Origin: CAZVJA01 sp964626885
Lineage (GTDB): Bacteria; Planctomycetota; Planctomycetia; Planctomycetales; Planctomycetaceae
Length of the DNA stretch: 40,803 nucleotides
NCBI GenBank assembly: GCA_964626885.1
Contig: CAZVJA010000023.1
Span: 1 to 40,803 of the forward strand
Direction: 5' to 3'
Under the pieces are notes generated by a model that saw only the letters and a list, made by a program, of their open reading frames with translations, ran no database searches and was not told where the DNA came from. Positions 8,007-16,619 of this stretch are shown piece by piece. How positions within the stretch are numbered: position 1 is the stretch's first letter; each line of letters starts with the position of its first letter. A program made the translations under genes and the position numbers.

Positions 8007-8792
8007 ATGATTCGGGCGAATGCAAACCCTGGGCAGGTGAATCGATTACGGGCACACTCCCAATCGAGCGTGTCGGTTAGTTCGAGACTCGGCCATTCCC
8101 ATCTCGATTGGTCCCTGAGCGACCACGAAATCGATTGGCGACGAGATTCGGGAGCCTATCGCATTCGTCCCGAGAATGTCCGTCTGTTTCGATCGGGCTA
8201 TCACATCGTAAAACGGCTCATGGATGTCACGCTTTGCCTGCTGATCCTTCCGTTTGTGTTACCCGTGATGGCAGTCTGCGCCGTGCTGATCTTCCTTGAA
8301 GATCCGGGAAGCGTGCTTCTTGTGCAAAAGCGCACGGGTAAAGCGGGGCGTCGCTTCGGCATGTACAAGTTCCGCACAATGGTCAAGAACGCCGAAGAGC
8401 TGAAAGCGAAATACGCACATCTGAACGAACTCTCCTGGCCGGACTTCAAGATCACAAATGATCCGCGCGTAACGCGCGTCGGTGGATTTCTCCGAAAGAC
8501 AAGCCTCGATGAACTGCCGCAATTGTTCAACGTCCTCAAGGGGGACATGAGCCTCGTCGGCCCGCGGCCGACCTCTTTCGACGTCTCCACCTACTCGCTG
8601 TGGCATACCGAACGGCTCGAGGTGCTTCCCGGGATTACCGGCCTGTGGCAAATCAGTGGTCGCAGCAATCTCGATTTCGAGGAGCGCCTGCGGCTGGACG
8701 TGGAATATATTGAAAAAAGGAGTCTTGCGCTCGATATCCGGATTCTCATCGGCACGGTCTCGGCCGTGTTCCGACGCGAAGGGGCATATTGA
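8007..8792 (+). CDS. Undecaprenyl-phosphate sugar-1-phosphate transferase (monotopic PGT, ExoY/WcaJ type)
   Basis: A 261-residue initiating phosphoglycosyl transferase. After ~65 variable residues a single hydrophobic segment (71-96, LMDVTLCLLILPFVLPVMAV) forms the membrane anchor, followed by the catalytic core. The conserved elements are in order: KFRTM (121-125), TNDPRVTRVGGFLRKTSLDE with the catalytic Asp168-Glu169 dyad, LPQL, GDMSLVGPRP (179-188), and LPGITGLWQISGRSNL (207-222). The enzyme moves a sugar-1-phosphate from a nucleotide sugar to undecaprenyl phosphate at the inner membrane and so starts repeat-unit assembly. The four-helix N-terminal domain of WbaP/WcaJ long forms is absent; this is the short form. 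It is the first gene of the plus-strand series. Confidence 0.95.
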   Translation: MIRANANPGQVNRLRAHSQSSVSVSSRLGHSHLDWSLSDHEIDWRRDSGAYRIRPENVRLFRSGYHIVKRLMDVTLCLLILPFVLPVMAVCAVLIFLEDPGSVLLVQKRTGKAGRRFGMYKFRTMVKNAEELKAKYAHLNELSWPDFKITNDPRVTRVGGFLRKTSLDELPQLFNVLKGDMSLVGPRPTSFDVSTYSLWHTERLEVLPGITGLWQISGRSNLDFEERLRLDVEYIEKRSLALDIRILIGTVSAVFRREGAY

Positions 8793-8883
8793 GCTTTTTG
8801 GACGGAGCTTGTAACGACGGTGAAGCGGAACTGACCGGCTCGTACGGTCTTCCAACTTGCTGAACGCAACCGGGGAACTTGTC

Positions 8884-9732
8884 GTGACGAAGCTGCGACT
8901 TTGGATTGGTGCAATGGCGGGCTGGCTCTTCGTGCTCTACAACGTAGAGCGCTATCACGAGCCGATCAACATTGCATCGTTTGTGTACATCTATTCCGCG
9001 GCAATCGTGGGTGGGCTGGTCTTCGTGCGTCAGGCGCACAAGTTTTCGCCTTACCTGCTCAGCACGCTGCTGGTCGGTCTGTTTCTCGCGATCAAGTCCC
9101 TGCGGGGATACCAGATCGCGAATGCTTCGCTGCCGCTGACGATCACGGAAGCATGTGCGATCATCATAACGGTCTATATTGCTCGCCGCATCGTGCAGAG
9201 CATTGCCGAATTCGAGCAAGCCGCGCGGGACGCGATTCTGATTCAGCAAGACAGCCAACTCGCCCAGTTCGATATGAGCCAAGCCGAGATCTACCGTGAA
9301 ATTCGGCGGGCCCGGCAGTTCAAGCGGCCTTTGGCGCTGGTCGCGTTGTCCCCCACCGAACAGAGCATCGAACGCTCGCTAAACCGCTTCATGCAGGAAG
9401 TGCAGAAGAAAGCGGTCGAGACCTACGTGCATGCTCAAGTCGCTGAAGTACTCTCAAGTGAAGTCAGCCACTGTGATCTCATTGCCCGCCGCAACAATCA
9501 CTTCGTGATGCTGCTTCCCGAGACCGATCGGGAGGGGGCCAAAGCCCTCACCAACCGGCTCAAAGAGGCGGTGGAGAAACAACTTGGGGTAAATCTGCAA
9601 GCTGGAACCGCCTGCTTCCCCGAACAGGAAGTAACCTTTACCGGGCTGCTGGAACGGGCGGAAGCCGAGATGCGACAAGTTGAAACCGAACCGGTTCCAC
9701 AAGCGGATCTTCGGCTGGTCGCGGGAGTTTGA
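8884..9732 (+). CDS. Membrane protein with degenerate GGDEF-like domain
   Basis: A 282-residue protein with about four hydrophobic segments in its first ~105 residues and a cytoplasmic C-terminal domain. That domain follows the GGDEF fold: IYREIRRARQFKRPLALVAL at the start of the domain, then CDLIARRNNHFVMLLPETDR, which lines up with DLAARIGGDEFAVVLPETSS of the diguanylate cyclase at 3182. The active-site loop here reads RNNHF (203-207) and is one residue shorter. The DxLTxLPNR signature is missing as well, so it cannot make c-di-GMP in the normal way. It may act as a c-di-GMP or GTP receptor, or as a scaffold controlling the pathway. The GTG at 8884 follows GGGGA at eight bases; a TTG nine codons earlier has no such site. 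Placement just after the initiating transferase suggests post-translational control of synthesis. The domain call is by eye. Confidence 0.72.
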   Translation: MTKLRLWIGAMAGWLFVLYNVERYHEPINIASFVYIYSAAIVGGLVFVRQAHKFSPYLLSTLLVGLFLAIKSLRGYQIANASLPLTITEACAIIITVYIARRIVQSIAEFEQAARDAILIQQDSQLAQFDMSQAEIYREIRRARQFKRPLALVALSPTEQSIERSLNRFMQEVQKKAVETYVHAQVAEVLSSEVSHCDLIARRNNHFVMLLPETDREGAKALTNRLKEAVEKQLGVNLQAGTACFPEQEVTFTGLLERAEAEMRQVETEPVPQADLRLVAGV

Positions 9733-9841
9733 GCGCCGATCAGCTCATGACTCGCGCTGGTTGTCCTACGCACTCGGCAGCGCGGATTGAAAATGAACGC
9801 GTTCGTGAGACACAGGGCTTTGCGCGAAACGAGATCACGGA

Positions 9842-11209
9842 ATGCCATCGTTATTGCAGAAAACTCTGGAAGACCTCGAACGCCGTGAGCTCACGTATTG
9901 CTTACTGCGGCACGGCGATTTTCCCGCTGCGGCAACTGATTCTGATGATAGAGGCATTGTCGCCACCGAGTCTGCTTCTCAGCCATCAACTGACAAAAAA
10001 TTCGAAGATGCGACGCAACAACATCTCGAAATCGATGTGCTCGTTGCCGTAAAGGACCTGGGAGCCTTTGAACGAGTACTGGCCGAGCGGGGATTCGCGC
10101 GCCTTCGACGATGGGGATATGCTCCGCACCGCTTTTTCGTCGGCTATGACGAGGCGACTGACACCTGGCTGAAGCTGGATGTCGTCACCCGCCTCGCATT
10201 TGGAGCGCCTCTGCATCGCTTTCACACGAATTTAGGGGCCGATTGCCTCTCCCGTCGCCGCTATCGTGGAGACATTCCCGTCCCGGCGGCTGAGGATGAA
10301 CTCATTGCCCTGCTGCTGCATTGCATCGTCGACAAGGGCATGTTTTCCCAGGAGCGGGGACAGCAAGTACAACGTCTTTGCCGTGAAGAACTCAACGACG
10401 AACGCATGGCTGGTCTCGTTGCCGAGTACTGGTCCGGCCCTTTCGATTGGCCGCGCATCCGGCAGCTCATTACCGACGGCAATTGGGACGGCCTCTTGGA
10501 ACAACGCAGCGGGCTGGTGCGCTGCCTTCGCCGGCACGAACCCGTCCGAAGTCCCCTCCGTGGATGGCGTGACGGTCTCCTGAGAAAACTGAGCCGGATC
10601 GACAGGCTACTCCGCCCGGAGATTCCCACTGTCGCCCTGCTGGCGCCGGACGGTGCCGGAAAATCCACGGTTGCCAACGGAGTTGCCAACACCTTTTTCT
10701 TTCCGGCGGAGCAAATCTACATGGGCCTATACCAGAATGATCGCTCCTTCAAGCGGTGGGCACGGTTACCCGGGTTCGGCCTCTTTGCCCGCCTGGGGAG
10801 ACAATGGGGACGATACATCAGGGCCAGCTATCATCGCGCGGCGGGCAAGCTGGTGATGTTCGATCGCTATCACTACGACGCCCTGCTCCCGACCAACAAG
10901 CCGATATCGATGTTCGGCCGCTTACGGCGATGGATGCTCGCACATTCGTGCCCCCATGCGGATCTCGTCCTGTTGCTCGACGCCGCCGGTAAAGTTCTTC
11001 ACGCACGAAAAGCAGAGTTCTCGGCGGACGAACTCGAAGCGCAACGGCAGGCATACCATGCCCTCAGCCGCCGTCTGCCTCAAATGGTCATCGTCAACGC
11101 GGCGGATGATGCGGACCTGGTTCGCCGGCGCGTCACCTCCTGCATCTGGCAGAAATACTCCGCTTCATCCTGGAGAAAGCCTTGGCACCAAACGCCTCAA
11201 CAAGCTTGA
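9842..11209 (+). CDS. Nucleotidyltransferase-like / thymidylate kinase-like fusion protein
   Basis: A 455-residue protein with two parts. Residues 1-~160 resemble the nucleotidyltransferase fold: an N-terminal helix, TYCLLR, then LEIDVLVAVKDLGAFERVL with an acidic strand around Glu63-Asp65, and WLKLDVV later. Residues ~260-455 form a P-loop kinase: TVALLAPDGAGKST (Walker A 268-276), VMFDRYHYD (338-346), which resembles the thymidylate-kinase DR-Y motif, and LVLLLDAAGKVLHARK, with a LID-like arginine region. The substrate is unknown; it need not be dTMP, since housekeeping Tmk is much shorter and free of fusions. Such kinases occur in polysaccharide loci, where a sugar, a polyol or the lipid carrier could be phosphorylated. 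The stop codon overlaps the next gene's ATG (TGATG), so the two are translationally coupled. Confidence 0.72.
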   Translation: MPSLLQKTLEDLERRELTYCLLRHGDFPAAATDSDDRGIVATESASQPSTDKKFEDATQQHLEIDVLVAVKDLGAFERVLAERGFARLRRWGYAPHRFFVGYDEATDTWLKLDVVTRLAFGAPLHRFHTNLGADCLSRRRYRGDIPVPAAEDELIALLLHCIVDKGMFSQERGQQVQRLCREELNDERMAGLVAEYWSGPFDWPRIRQLITDGNWDGLLEQRSGLVRCLRRHEPVRSPLRGWRDGLLRKLSRIDRLLRPEIPTVALLAPDGAGKSTVANGVANTFFFPAEQIYMGLYQNDRSFKRWARLPGFGLFARLGRQWGRYIRASYHRAAGKLVMFDRYHYDALLPTNKPISMFGRLRRWMLAHSCPHADLVLLLDAAGKVLHARKAEFSADELEAQRQAYHALSRRLPQMVIVNAADDADLVRRRVTSCIWQKYSASSWRKPWHQTPQQA

Positions 11210-12576
11210 TGGACGCCCCCGTCATGGAATCGGGTCGACGAGCCGATACGGAATTCGCCGTGAAGAAAGATGCCGCGCGCGCGGCGACCGATAAGGTGGC
11301 GTATGTGCTGTCGCGGTTTCCCAAGCTGACGGAAACATTCGTTCTGTACGAAATGCTAGCCATCGAGAAACAAGGGGTTCCGGTCGAGATCTTCCCGCTA
11401 TTCAGCATGGAAAACGCCGCCACAAACCAGGGGGCATCGCTCGGCCAGAAAATCCTGGAGTTGTTCAGGAAACCGGTCAAGCGGCCGGTGATGCACCCCG
11501 ATGCAGCTCCGCTGGTGGAGAAGGCTCATTATCATCCCTTGTTTTCGCTGAAGGTGATGGCTGCTCTGCTCGCGGTTCTCTTCCGTCATCCGCTGACCGT
11601 GCTGGGAACGCTCGGAACGCTGATCCGCGCCAACTGGGGGAGCTGGAACTTTCTGCTCGGCGGGCTGGCGTTCTTCCCCAAATGCACATGGATCGCGCGG
11701 GAAATGCAGCGGGAAGGCGTCACGCATATTCATGCCCATTTCGCCAATCATCCCGCTGCGGCGGCATTCATCATTCACCGACTCACGAGCATCCCATTCA
11801 GCTTCACGGCACATGGGTCCGACCTGCACATGGACCGCCACATGCTCCGGGAGAAAGTCGAGGAAGCGGACCGCGTTATTACCATCTCGCGCTATAACCG
11901 CGACTTGATCCTTGAGGAATGCGGCCGAGAATTCGCCGACAAGGTTGAGATCATTCGTTGCGGTGTCGACACACGTGTGTTTCAGGGGAACAGCCACGCC
12001 GTTTGCGACGCGTCACAACCGCTCGAAATCCTGTGCATCGGCACGATGCACGAGGTCAAGGGACAAATGTATTTGCTGGAAGCCTGTCGTTACTTATCGG
12101 AACGGGGAGTGAAGTTTGTCTGCCACCTTGTCGGCAAAGGACCCGATTGGGACAAGCTGAACGAACAAGCCCGCGCGGCCAAATTGAGCGACCGTGTTGT
12201 TTTTCATGGACTGCTGACGCGCGAGCAAGTCGCCGACCTGGTACGCCGTTGCGACGTCCTTGCGGCGCCCAGCGTCCCGACGGAAGACGGACGGCGTGAG
12301 GGAATTCCCGTGGTCTTGATGGAAGCAATGGCCAGCGAATTGCCGGTTGTTGCCAGCCGTCTGTCGGGCATTCCCGAACTCGTTGATGACGGTACAAACG
12401 GCTTTCTTGTCCCACCGCGCGATGCCCAGGCGCTGGCGGAGGCCCTGGAGCGGCTTTCGGCCGATCCGGAAATGCGACGTCATTTCGGAATCGCCGGTCG
12501 CGAGAAGGTTTTGCGGGAATTCGACGTTCACCACAACGGCAAATTGCTGGCATCCAGATTTTTCAGGAAATCGTAA
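11209..12576 (+). CDS. Glycosyltransferase family 4 (colanic-acid WcaL-like)
   Basis: A 455-residue GT-B fold transferase. The N-terminal domain begins VAYVLSRFPKLTETFVLYEM, the characteristic opening of the WcaL/ExoL type, and contains HIHAHFANHPA and FTAHGSDLH. The C-terminal domain has the donor-binding signature EGIPVVLMEAM, with the E-x7-E pair Glu364 and Glu372, followed by LPVVASRLSGIPELV. It transfers a sugar from a nucleotide donor, with retention, to the growing lipid-linked repeat unit on the cytoplasmic face; donor and acceptor cannot be read from the sequence. The ATG at 11209 shares its A with the TGA of the preceding gene. A TTG start nine codons earlier (11182) is possible but less likely. 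No membrane helix is seen. Confidence 0.93.
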   Translation: MDAPVMESGRRADTEFAVKKDAARAATDKVAYVLSRFPKLTETFVLYEMLAIEKQGVPVEIFPLFSMENAATNQGASLGQKILELFRKPVKRPVMHPDAAPLVEKAHYHPLFSLKVMAALLAVLFRHPLTVLGTLGTLIRANWGSWNFLLGGLAFFPKCTWIAREMQREGVTHIHAHFANHPAAAAFIIHRLTSIPFSFTAHGSDLHMDRHMLREKVEEADRVITISRYNRDLILEECGREFADKVEIIRCGVDTRVFQGNSHAVCDASQPLEILCIGTMHEVKGQMYLLEACRYLSERGVKFVCHLVGKGPDWDKLNEQARAAKLSDRVVFHGLLTREQVADLVRRCDVLAAPSVPTEDGRREGIPVVLMEAMASELPVVASRLSGIPELVDDGTNGFLVPPRDAQALAEALERLSADPEMRRHFGIAGREKVLREFDVHHNGKLLASRFFRKS

Positions 12577-12926
12577 CCCGGGGACCAGGGAGCAGTCGCA
12601 CCGTGCCAGGTATGTCTGCTCTTCAGTCGCGGGAAGACTTCGCTCCTGGCAAGAGGCGGGACGAAGGGAAAACCGTTGGTTTTCGGGCAGTTTTGGCCCT
12701 GTCCTGTTTTTGCAACAGACCGGCGCGGGCCTCACGATCAAACGAACACCGCAAACACTCATGAAAAACCACAGCCGACTCGGGGCATGTTGCCGTCGTG
12801 CAACATCCGGTGCTGTATAGTCGAGAAACGCATAACGATCGAAGCGATTCGCGCCAGTTCTGCTGGCGGGTCACGGGGGACACGACGTCGCCGACCGCCG
12901 GTCCGAATCACAGGGGTATCGACAAC
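12577..12926 (+). other. 350-base gap inside the polysaccharide operon with a possible internal promoter
   Basis: No supportable gene lies here, although frames are open on both strands. TTGCCG at 12790 and TGTATA at 12814 are 18 bases apart and could form a weak promoter for the polymerase gene that starts at 12927. CAGGGG precedes that GTG start. The gap breaks an otherwise tight operon, so an internal promoter would make sense; the evidence is only positional. Confidence 0.3.
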
Positions 12927-14444
12927 GTGACAACGCAACCACCCACCGCCACACAACCGAAAATCGCCCCTGCGCCTCCGAAAGTCGGCGTGCGGCTTGC
13001 GTTCTTACTGATGCCGCTCATCGCCGTCATGCTGGCAATCATCGGCAGCAAGAACCCATTGTTAGCCATCGCCATGGCGCTGGCTGTTCCGGCGGCTTAC
13101 TCGCTCGTGGCCTGGCCCGAGGTGGCCACGCTGGCAACCGTGTTCATTCTTTACACAAACTCCGCCGACATCGCGGTTACGTTCCACAAAGTCCCTTACA
13201 TTTTGGCGGCGTCGTTCGTACTGCTGCTGACTATTCCGCTGACATATTACCTTATTGTGCGTCGGGAACCGCTGGTCGTCACGTCCGCATTGCCTTGGGT
13301 CGTACTCTACGCGGTCGTATTGGCAGCCGGTGCAACGATGTCCAAGTTTCCGGACGAAGCATTCAAGGAAGTTGTGAAATTCGTCGCGGAAGGGCTGGGA
13401 ATTTACGTTCTTGTTACAAATGCGGTCCGCACCCCCTCAACGTTGCGGCGCGTCTGCTGGACCTTATTGGCCGCAGGCGCTGTGATGGCAGGTATTCCCG
13501 TCCTACAGCAGATCACCGGCAACTACGACAACAACTTCGGCGGCTTCGGGCAAATCAGCGATGCCATGTTCAGCTACGAAGACGCGGATGTTCAGTCGCT
13601 GGTTCGACAGCCCCGGTTGAGCGGGCCGATCGGCGAGGCCAACCGATACGCACAGCTTCTGCTGATGCTCATTCCGATTGGGCTGTTTGCATCGGTCGCC
13701 GAAAAGAAAAAACCGCTCCGCTGGTTCGGCTTGGGTATCACGGTCCTCATGCTCACCGGAATGAGTATGTCGTTCTCGCGCGGAGCCGCTGTCGCCACAG
13801 GGGTGCTGGTGCTCATCATGGTCTGGATGAAATACATCTCGCGCAAGCAGTTCATTATTGTTTGCCTGGGCATCGCGATGCTGCTGGTGGCCGTTCCCCA
13901 ATATGCCAACCGTATTGCAAGGCTCGGTGGCCTGTGGGCCCTCGTGTCGCCTCCAGAATCAGCTCAAGATATCAAACCCAACAAGGCGAGCCGCGGCCGG
14001 AAGATCGAGGCGCTGGCGGCGATTCGGATCTTCATGGACTACCCTGTGCTGGGGGTCGGCCCCGGGATGTACAACAACTATTACATCGAATACTCCGCAA
14101 AGGTGGGAGACGTGGCCCAGAGGAACACGCGTGAAGCCCACAACTTGTACCTGGGGATCGGGGCCGAATCCGGATTCCTCGGGCTGGGCTGCTTCATGAT
14201 GGCTTTGCTCGTCACCCTCCGCGACTTGGCGCGTGTGCGGCGGCGTTCGCTCGGTGATGGAACACCCCATGCGCTGATCGCCACCGGATTCCTGCTGGCG
14301 GTCGTCTCTTACATGGTCACCGGCATGACGCTTCATCTATCGTTCGGCCGGTTCTTCTGGTTGATCATGGCCCTGTCGGGATCAGCGGCAGTCATCCTCA
14401 ATCGGTCCGCGGCAACGCCTCCACGGTTCAAGGAGGTGGCGTGA
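12927..14444 (+). CDS. Wzy-like O-antigen polymerase/ligase family membrane protein
   Basis: A 505-residue polytopic protein with about 11-12 hydrophobic segments. After the sixth or seventh segment it has a large periplasmic loop starting with NNFGGFGQIS and the conserved GPIGEANRYAQ. It then carries SFSRGA and a second loop with YPVLGVGPGMYNNYY and NTREAHNLYLGIGAESGFLG. The loop Arg and His residues, in SRGA and EAHNLYL, are hallmarks of the WaaL/Wzy superfamily. The role expected here is polymerisation of flipped repeat units at the periplasmic face, using undecaprenyl-PP donors. The GTG at 12927 is preferred because of CAGGGG upstream. The frame runs farther upstream to 12798, but that extension is hydrophilic and lacks a ribosome binding site. 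The last bases overlap the next gene. Confidence 0.9.
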   Translation: MTTQPPTATQPKIAPAPPKVGVRLAFLLMPLIAVMLAIIGSKNPLLAIAMALAVPAAYSLVAWPEVATLATVFILYTNSADIAVTFHKVPYILAASFVLLLTIPLTYYLIVRREPLVVTSALPWVVLYAVVLAAGATMSKFPDEAFKEVVKFVAEGLGIYVLVTNAVRTPSTLRRVCWTLLAAGAVMAGIPVLQQITGNYDNNFGGFGQISDAMFSYEDADVQSLVRQPRLSGPIGEANRYAQLLLMLIPIGLFASVAEKKKPLRWFGLGITVLMLTGMSMSFSRGAAVATGVLVLIMVWMKYISRKQFIIVCLGIAMLLVAVPQYANRIARLGGLWALVSPPESAQDIKPNKASRGRKIEALAAIRIFMDYPVLGVGPGMYNNYYIEYSAKVGDVAQRNTREAHNLYLGIGAESGFLGLGCFMMALLVTLRDLARVRRRSLGDGTPHALIATGFLLAVVSYMVTGMTLHLSFGRFFWLIMALSGSAAVILNRSAATPPRFKEVA

Positions 14445-15271
14445 TGGCACTCTCCTCGAAACTCGGAAGGTTTTCGCGCTCGATCAATGCCGCACTCGAC
14501 GACTCCGCCGCCGAGTGGCAAACCGCTCTCGCCTGGGCAAGGTTCCATTTCTGGATGCCCTTGGCACTCAGCCTGTCGGTACTCGCTTCAAAAGTCTATC
14601 AGCCGGCCTATCACTTTTTCATCCAGGAAGATGGGCTGCTGGAGTGGGGAACATTTTTGTTTGCGGCCATGGCAGCGTTCGCGGCCGGACGGACCACCTG
14701 CTCCCGGGCAACCGACGGTTACCCGGTCCAGGCGATCATGTACGGCATGCTGATGCTGGCATTGATCTTTCTGGCGGGTGAAGAGATCTCCTGGGGACAG
14801 CGAATCCTCGGTTTCGAAACCCCGGATTCGCTGCAAGGCATCAATAAGAAAAACGAAGCCAATCTGCACAACATTGGACGGTTTCTCTCCTGGACCCCCT
14901 TGATCACGCTTGTCGCCGGTTTGCTGGGCTCATTCGCCTGGACCGTGAACCGCCGCATCCGCATCGAGCGTCTCATTGAAGATGGGGGGAAGTACTTTAT
15001 CCCGCCGTACTTCGTGTGCACTTCGTTCCTGGTGGTCCTGCTGTTTTCGATCGCGCAGTTCACGCTGCTGCCGCTCACCAATACACAAAGCACACGCTTT
15101 GCGGAGGTCTCGGAGTTCTGCCTCGCCTACGGATGCGCGGTCTTCAACTGGCTCGTCGCCTCACGCGCTCGCAACCTTGTATCGATAAATCTATCGGAAA
15201 TGAGCGAGGCTGAATTCTCGAATAGTTCACCCACAACGATCGCAAGTGAGTCCTCTGAGGTTTCCGGCTAG
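14444..15271 (+). CDS. Membrane protein with GEEISWGQR signature, function unknown
   Basis: A 275-residue protein with about six hydrophobic segments. The notable part is between helices two and three: EDGLLEWGTFLFA, then IFLAGEEISWGQRILGFETP, then NKKNEANLHNIGRF. The charged cluster in a membrane setting (Glu-Glu-x-Ser-Trp-Gly-Gln-Arg, and Glu-x-Asn-Leu-His-Asn) looks like an active site or metal site. I know this pattern from unnamed membrane proteins of bacteria but not a proven function. The ATG at 14444 shares a base with the TGA of the polymerase gene (GTGATGG), so expression is tightly coupled and the protein probably works with the polymerase. Other ideas are a lipid-carrier modifying enzyme or a hydrolase; I cannot choose between them. 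Confidence 0.75.
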   Translation: MALSSKLGRFSRSINAALDDSAAEWQTALAWARFHFWMPLALSLSVLASKVYQPAYHFFIQEDGLLEWGTFLFAAMAAFAAGRTTCSRATDGYPVQAIMYGMLMLALIFLAGEEISWGQRILGFETPDSLQGINKKNEANLHNIGRFLSWTPLITLVAGLLGSFAWTVNRRIRIERLIEDGGKYFIPPYFVCTSFLVVLLFSIAQFTLLPLTNTQSTRFAEVSEFCLAYGCAVFNWLVASRARNLVSINLSEMSEAEFSNSSPTTIASESSEVSG

Positions 15272-15404
15272 CAACGTGATTGACTTCGCGAGGGAATGAC
15301 GGCTACTCGGTGTTCGATTCTCGAAATGTCTTGTGTGAGATGATCGTCAGACGGCTTATACAGGCCTGAATTTGGCCCGATCACCGGCTGACGGGAGTGA
15401 TGAC

Positions 15405-16619
15405 GTGAGCGTGCTGCAAATCACATTCTGGTTTCTGCTCTTCCTGGTCGTGTACGTCTATGCGGGATTTCCGCTGCTCGTGCTCGTGCGATCGTTATGG
15501 AAGAAGCCGGTGCGGCAAGAGGATATCACGCCGCGCGTCAGCCTGGTGATTATCGCTCATAACGAAGCTGCGTCGATCGGTGAGAAAATCGAAAATGTCC
15601 TGTCGCTCGATTATCCCGGCGATCGCCTGGAGATTATCGTCGGGTCCGACGGCTCGAGTGATGAAACCGACGCCATCGTGCGACGATATTCCGAACGCGG
15701 CGTCAGGCTGATGTCGTATCCGCGACGCGGAAAAATTCCCGCCTTGAACGACACCGTTGCCGAAGCAACCGGCGACATCCTCGTCTTCTCCGACGCCAAC
15801 AGCATGTTCTCGCGTGATGCCCTGCGATTGCTCGTCCGTCCATTTGCAGACCCCGAGGTCGGCGGGGTGGCCGGGAATCAGTGTTACACCACCAGTACCG
15901 GTAACGCCGCCAGCCATGGCGAACGCCGTTACTGGAGCTTCGATCGAATGCTCAAACAGCTGGAAAGCGCCTCGGGAAACACGGTTTCCTCCACGGGGGC
16001 GATTCATGCCGTTCGACGTGAATTCTTCCAACCCGTGCCCAACGGTGTCTGCGACGACTCGGTGATCTCCAAGCGTGTGATTTTGAACGGACGCCGACTG
16101 GTGTTTGAACCGGACGCCATCGCCTCCGAACCGGTCGCACCGACTGACCAGGCCGAAATGGCGCGCAAGGTCAGAGTGATCGTGCGCGGGTTGAGCGCGT
16201 TGTGGGCCGTCCGCGGGCTGTTCAATCCTCTGAAACACGGCTACTACTCGCTGCAGCTCTTCTCGCATAAGCTTTTGCGCTGGTCGGCCTGCTGGCTGCT
16301 GATCGCGCTGTTCCTGGTATCGGCCGCGCTCTGGAACGAGGGAATCGTTTACCGGGCGTGCTTCCTGGCACAGGCCGCCTTCTATGGATGTGCATTGGCC
16401 GGCTGGGGCATGAGCCAAACTCGATACGCACGATCCAAGGTGTTCAAGCCCTTAGCACTCCCCTTCTATTTCTGTTTCGCGAATTTCGCCGCGCTCCGGG
16501 CGTGGATCAAGCTGATGCGCGGCGTGCGTTGGGACATCTGGGACGCGCAGCGAGCGGTCAGTCCCGTAACGGCTCAAAGCGGCGCTTCGTTGCCGACGCG
16601 AGGCAAGGTGCAATCTTGA
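15405..16619 (+). CDS. Glycosyltransferase family 2, membrane-associated
   Basis: A 404-residue processive-type GT2. One N-terminal helix (FWFLLFLVVYVYAGFPLLVL) precedes the GT-A domain. Nucleotide-binding elements are VSLVIIAHNEAASI and IIVGSDGSSDETDAI; the metal-binding motif is FSDANS (Asp130-Ala-Asn). The acceptor motif is CDDSVISKRVILNG, and two or three C-terminal helices follow. The DDSVIS stretch replaces the ED of typical members, and no QxxRW motif is clear; ARKVRVIVRG sits in its place. This resembles the icaA/hyaluronan-like branch but probably adds a single sugar. The GTG at 15405 follows GGGAG; a TTG eleven codons earlier is weaker. The preceding gap of 133 bases is the largest between 14444 and 18226. 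Confidence 0.9.
   Translation: MSVLQITFWFLLFLVVYVYAGFPLLVLVRSLWKKPVRQEDITPRVSLVIIAHNEAASIGEKIENVLSLDYPGDRLEIIVGSDGSSDETDAIVRRYSERGVRLMSYPRRGKIPALNDTVAEATGDILVFSDANSMFSRDALRLLVRPFADPEVGGVAGNQCYTTSTGNAASHGERRYWSFDRMLKQLESASGNTVSSTGAIHAVRREFFQPVPNGVCDDSVISKRVILNGRRLVFEPDAIASEPVAPTDQAEMARKVRVIVRGLSALWAVRGLFNPLKHGYYSLQLFSHKLLRWSACWLLIALFLVSAALWNEGIVYRACFLAQAAFYGCALAGWGMSQTRYARSKVFKPLALPFYFCFANFAALRAWIKLMRGVRWDIWDAQRAVSPVTAQSGASLPTRGKVQS

Noticed and set aside
16358..16615. N-terminal extension of the flippase gene within the GT2 gene
   Set aside because: It is an out-of-frame shadow of GT2 without a start signal; the flippase fold begins after 16616.
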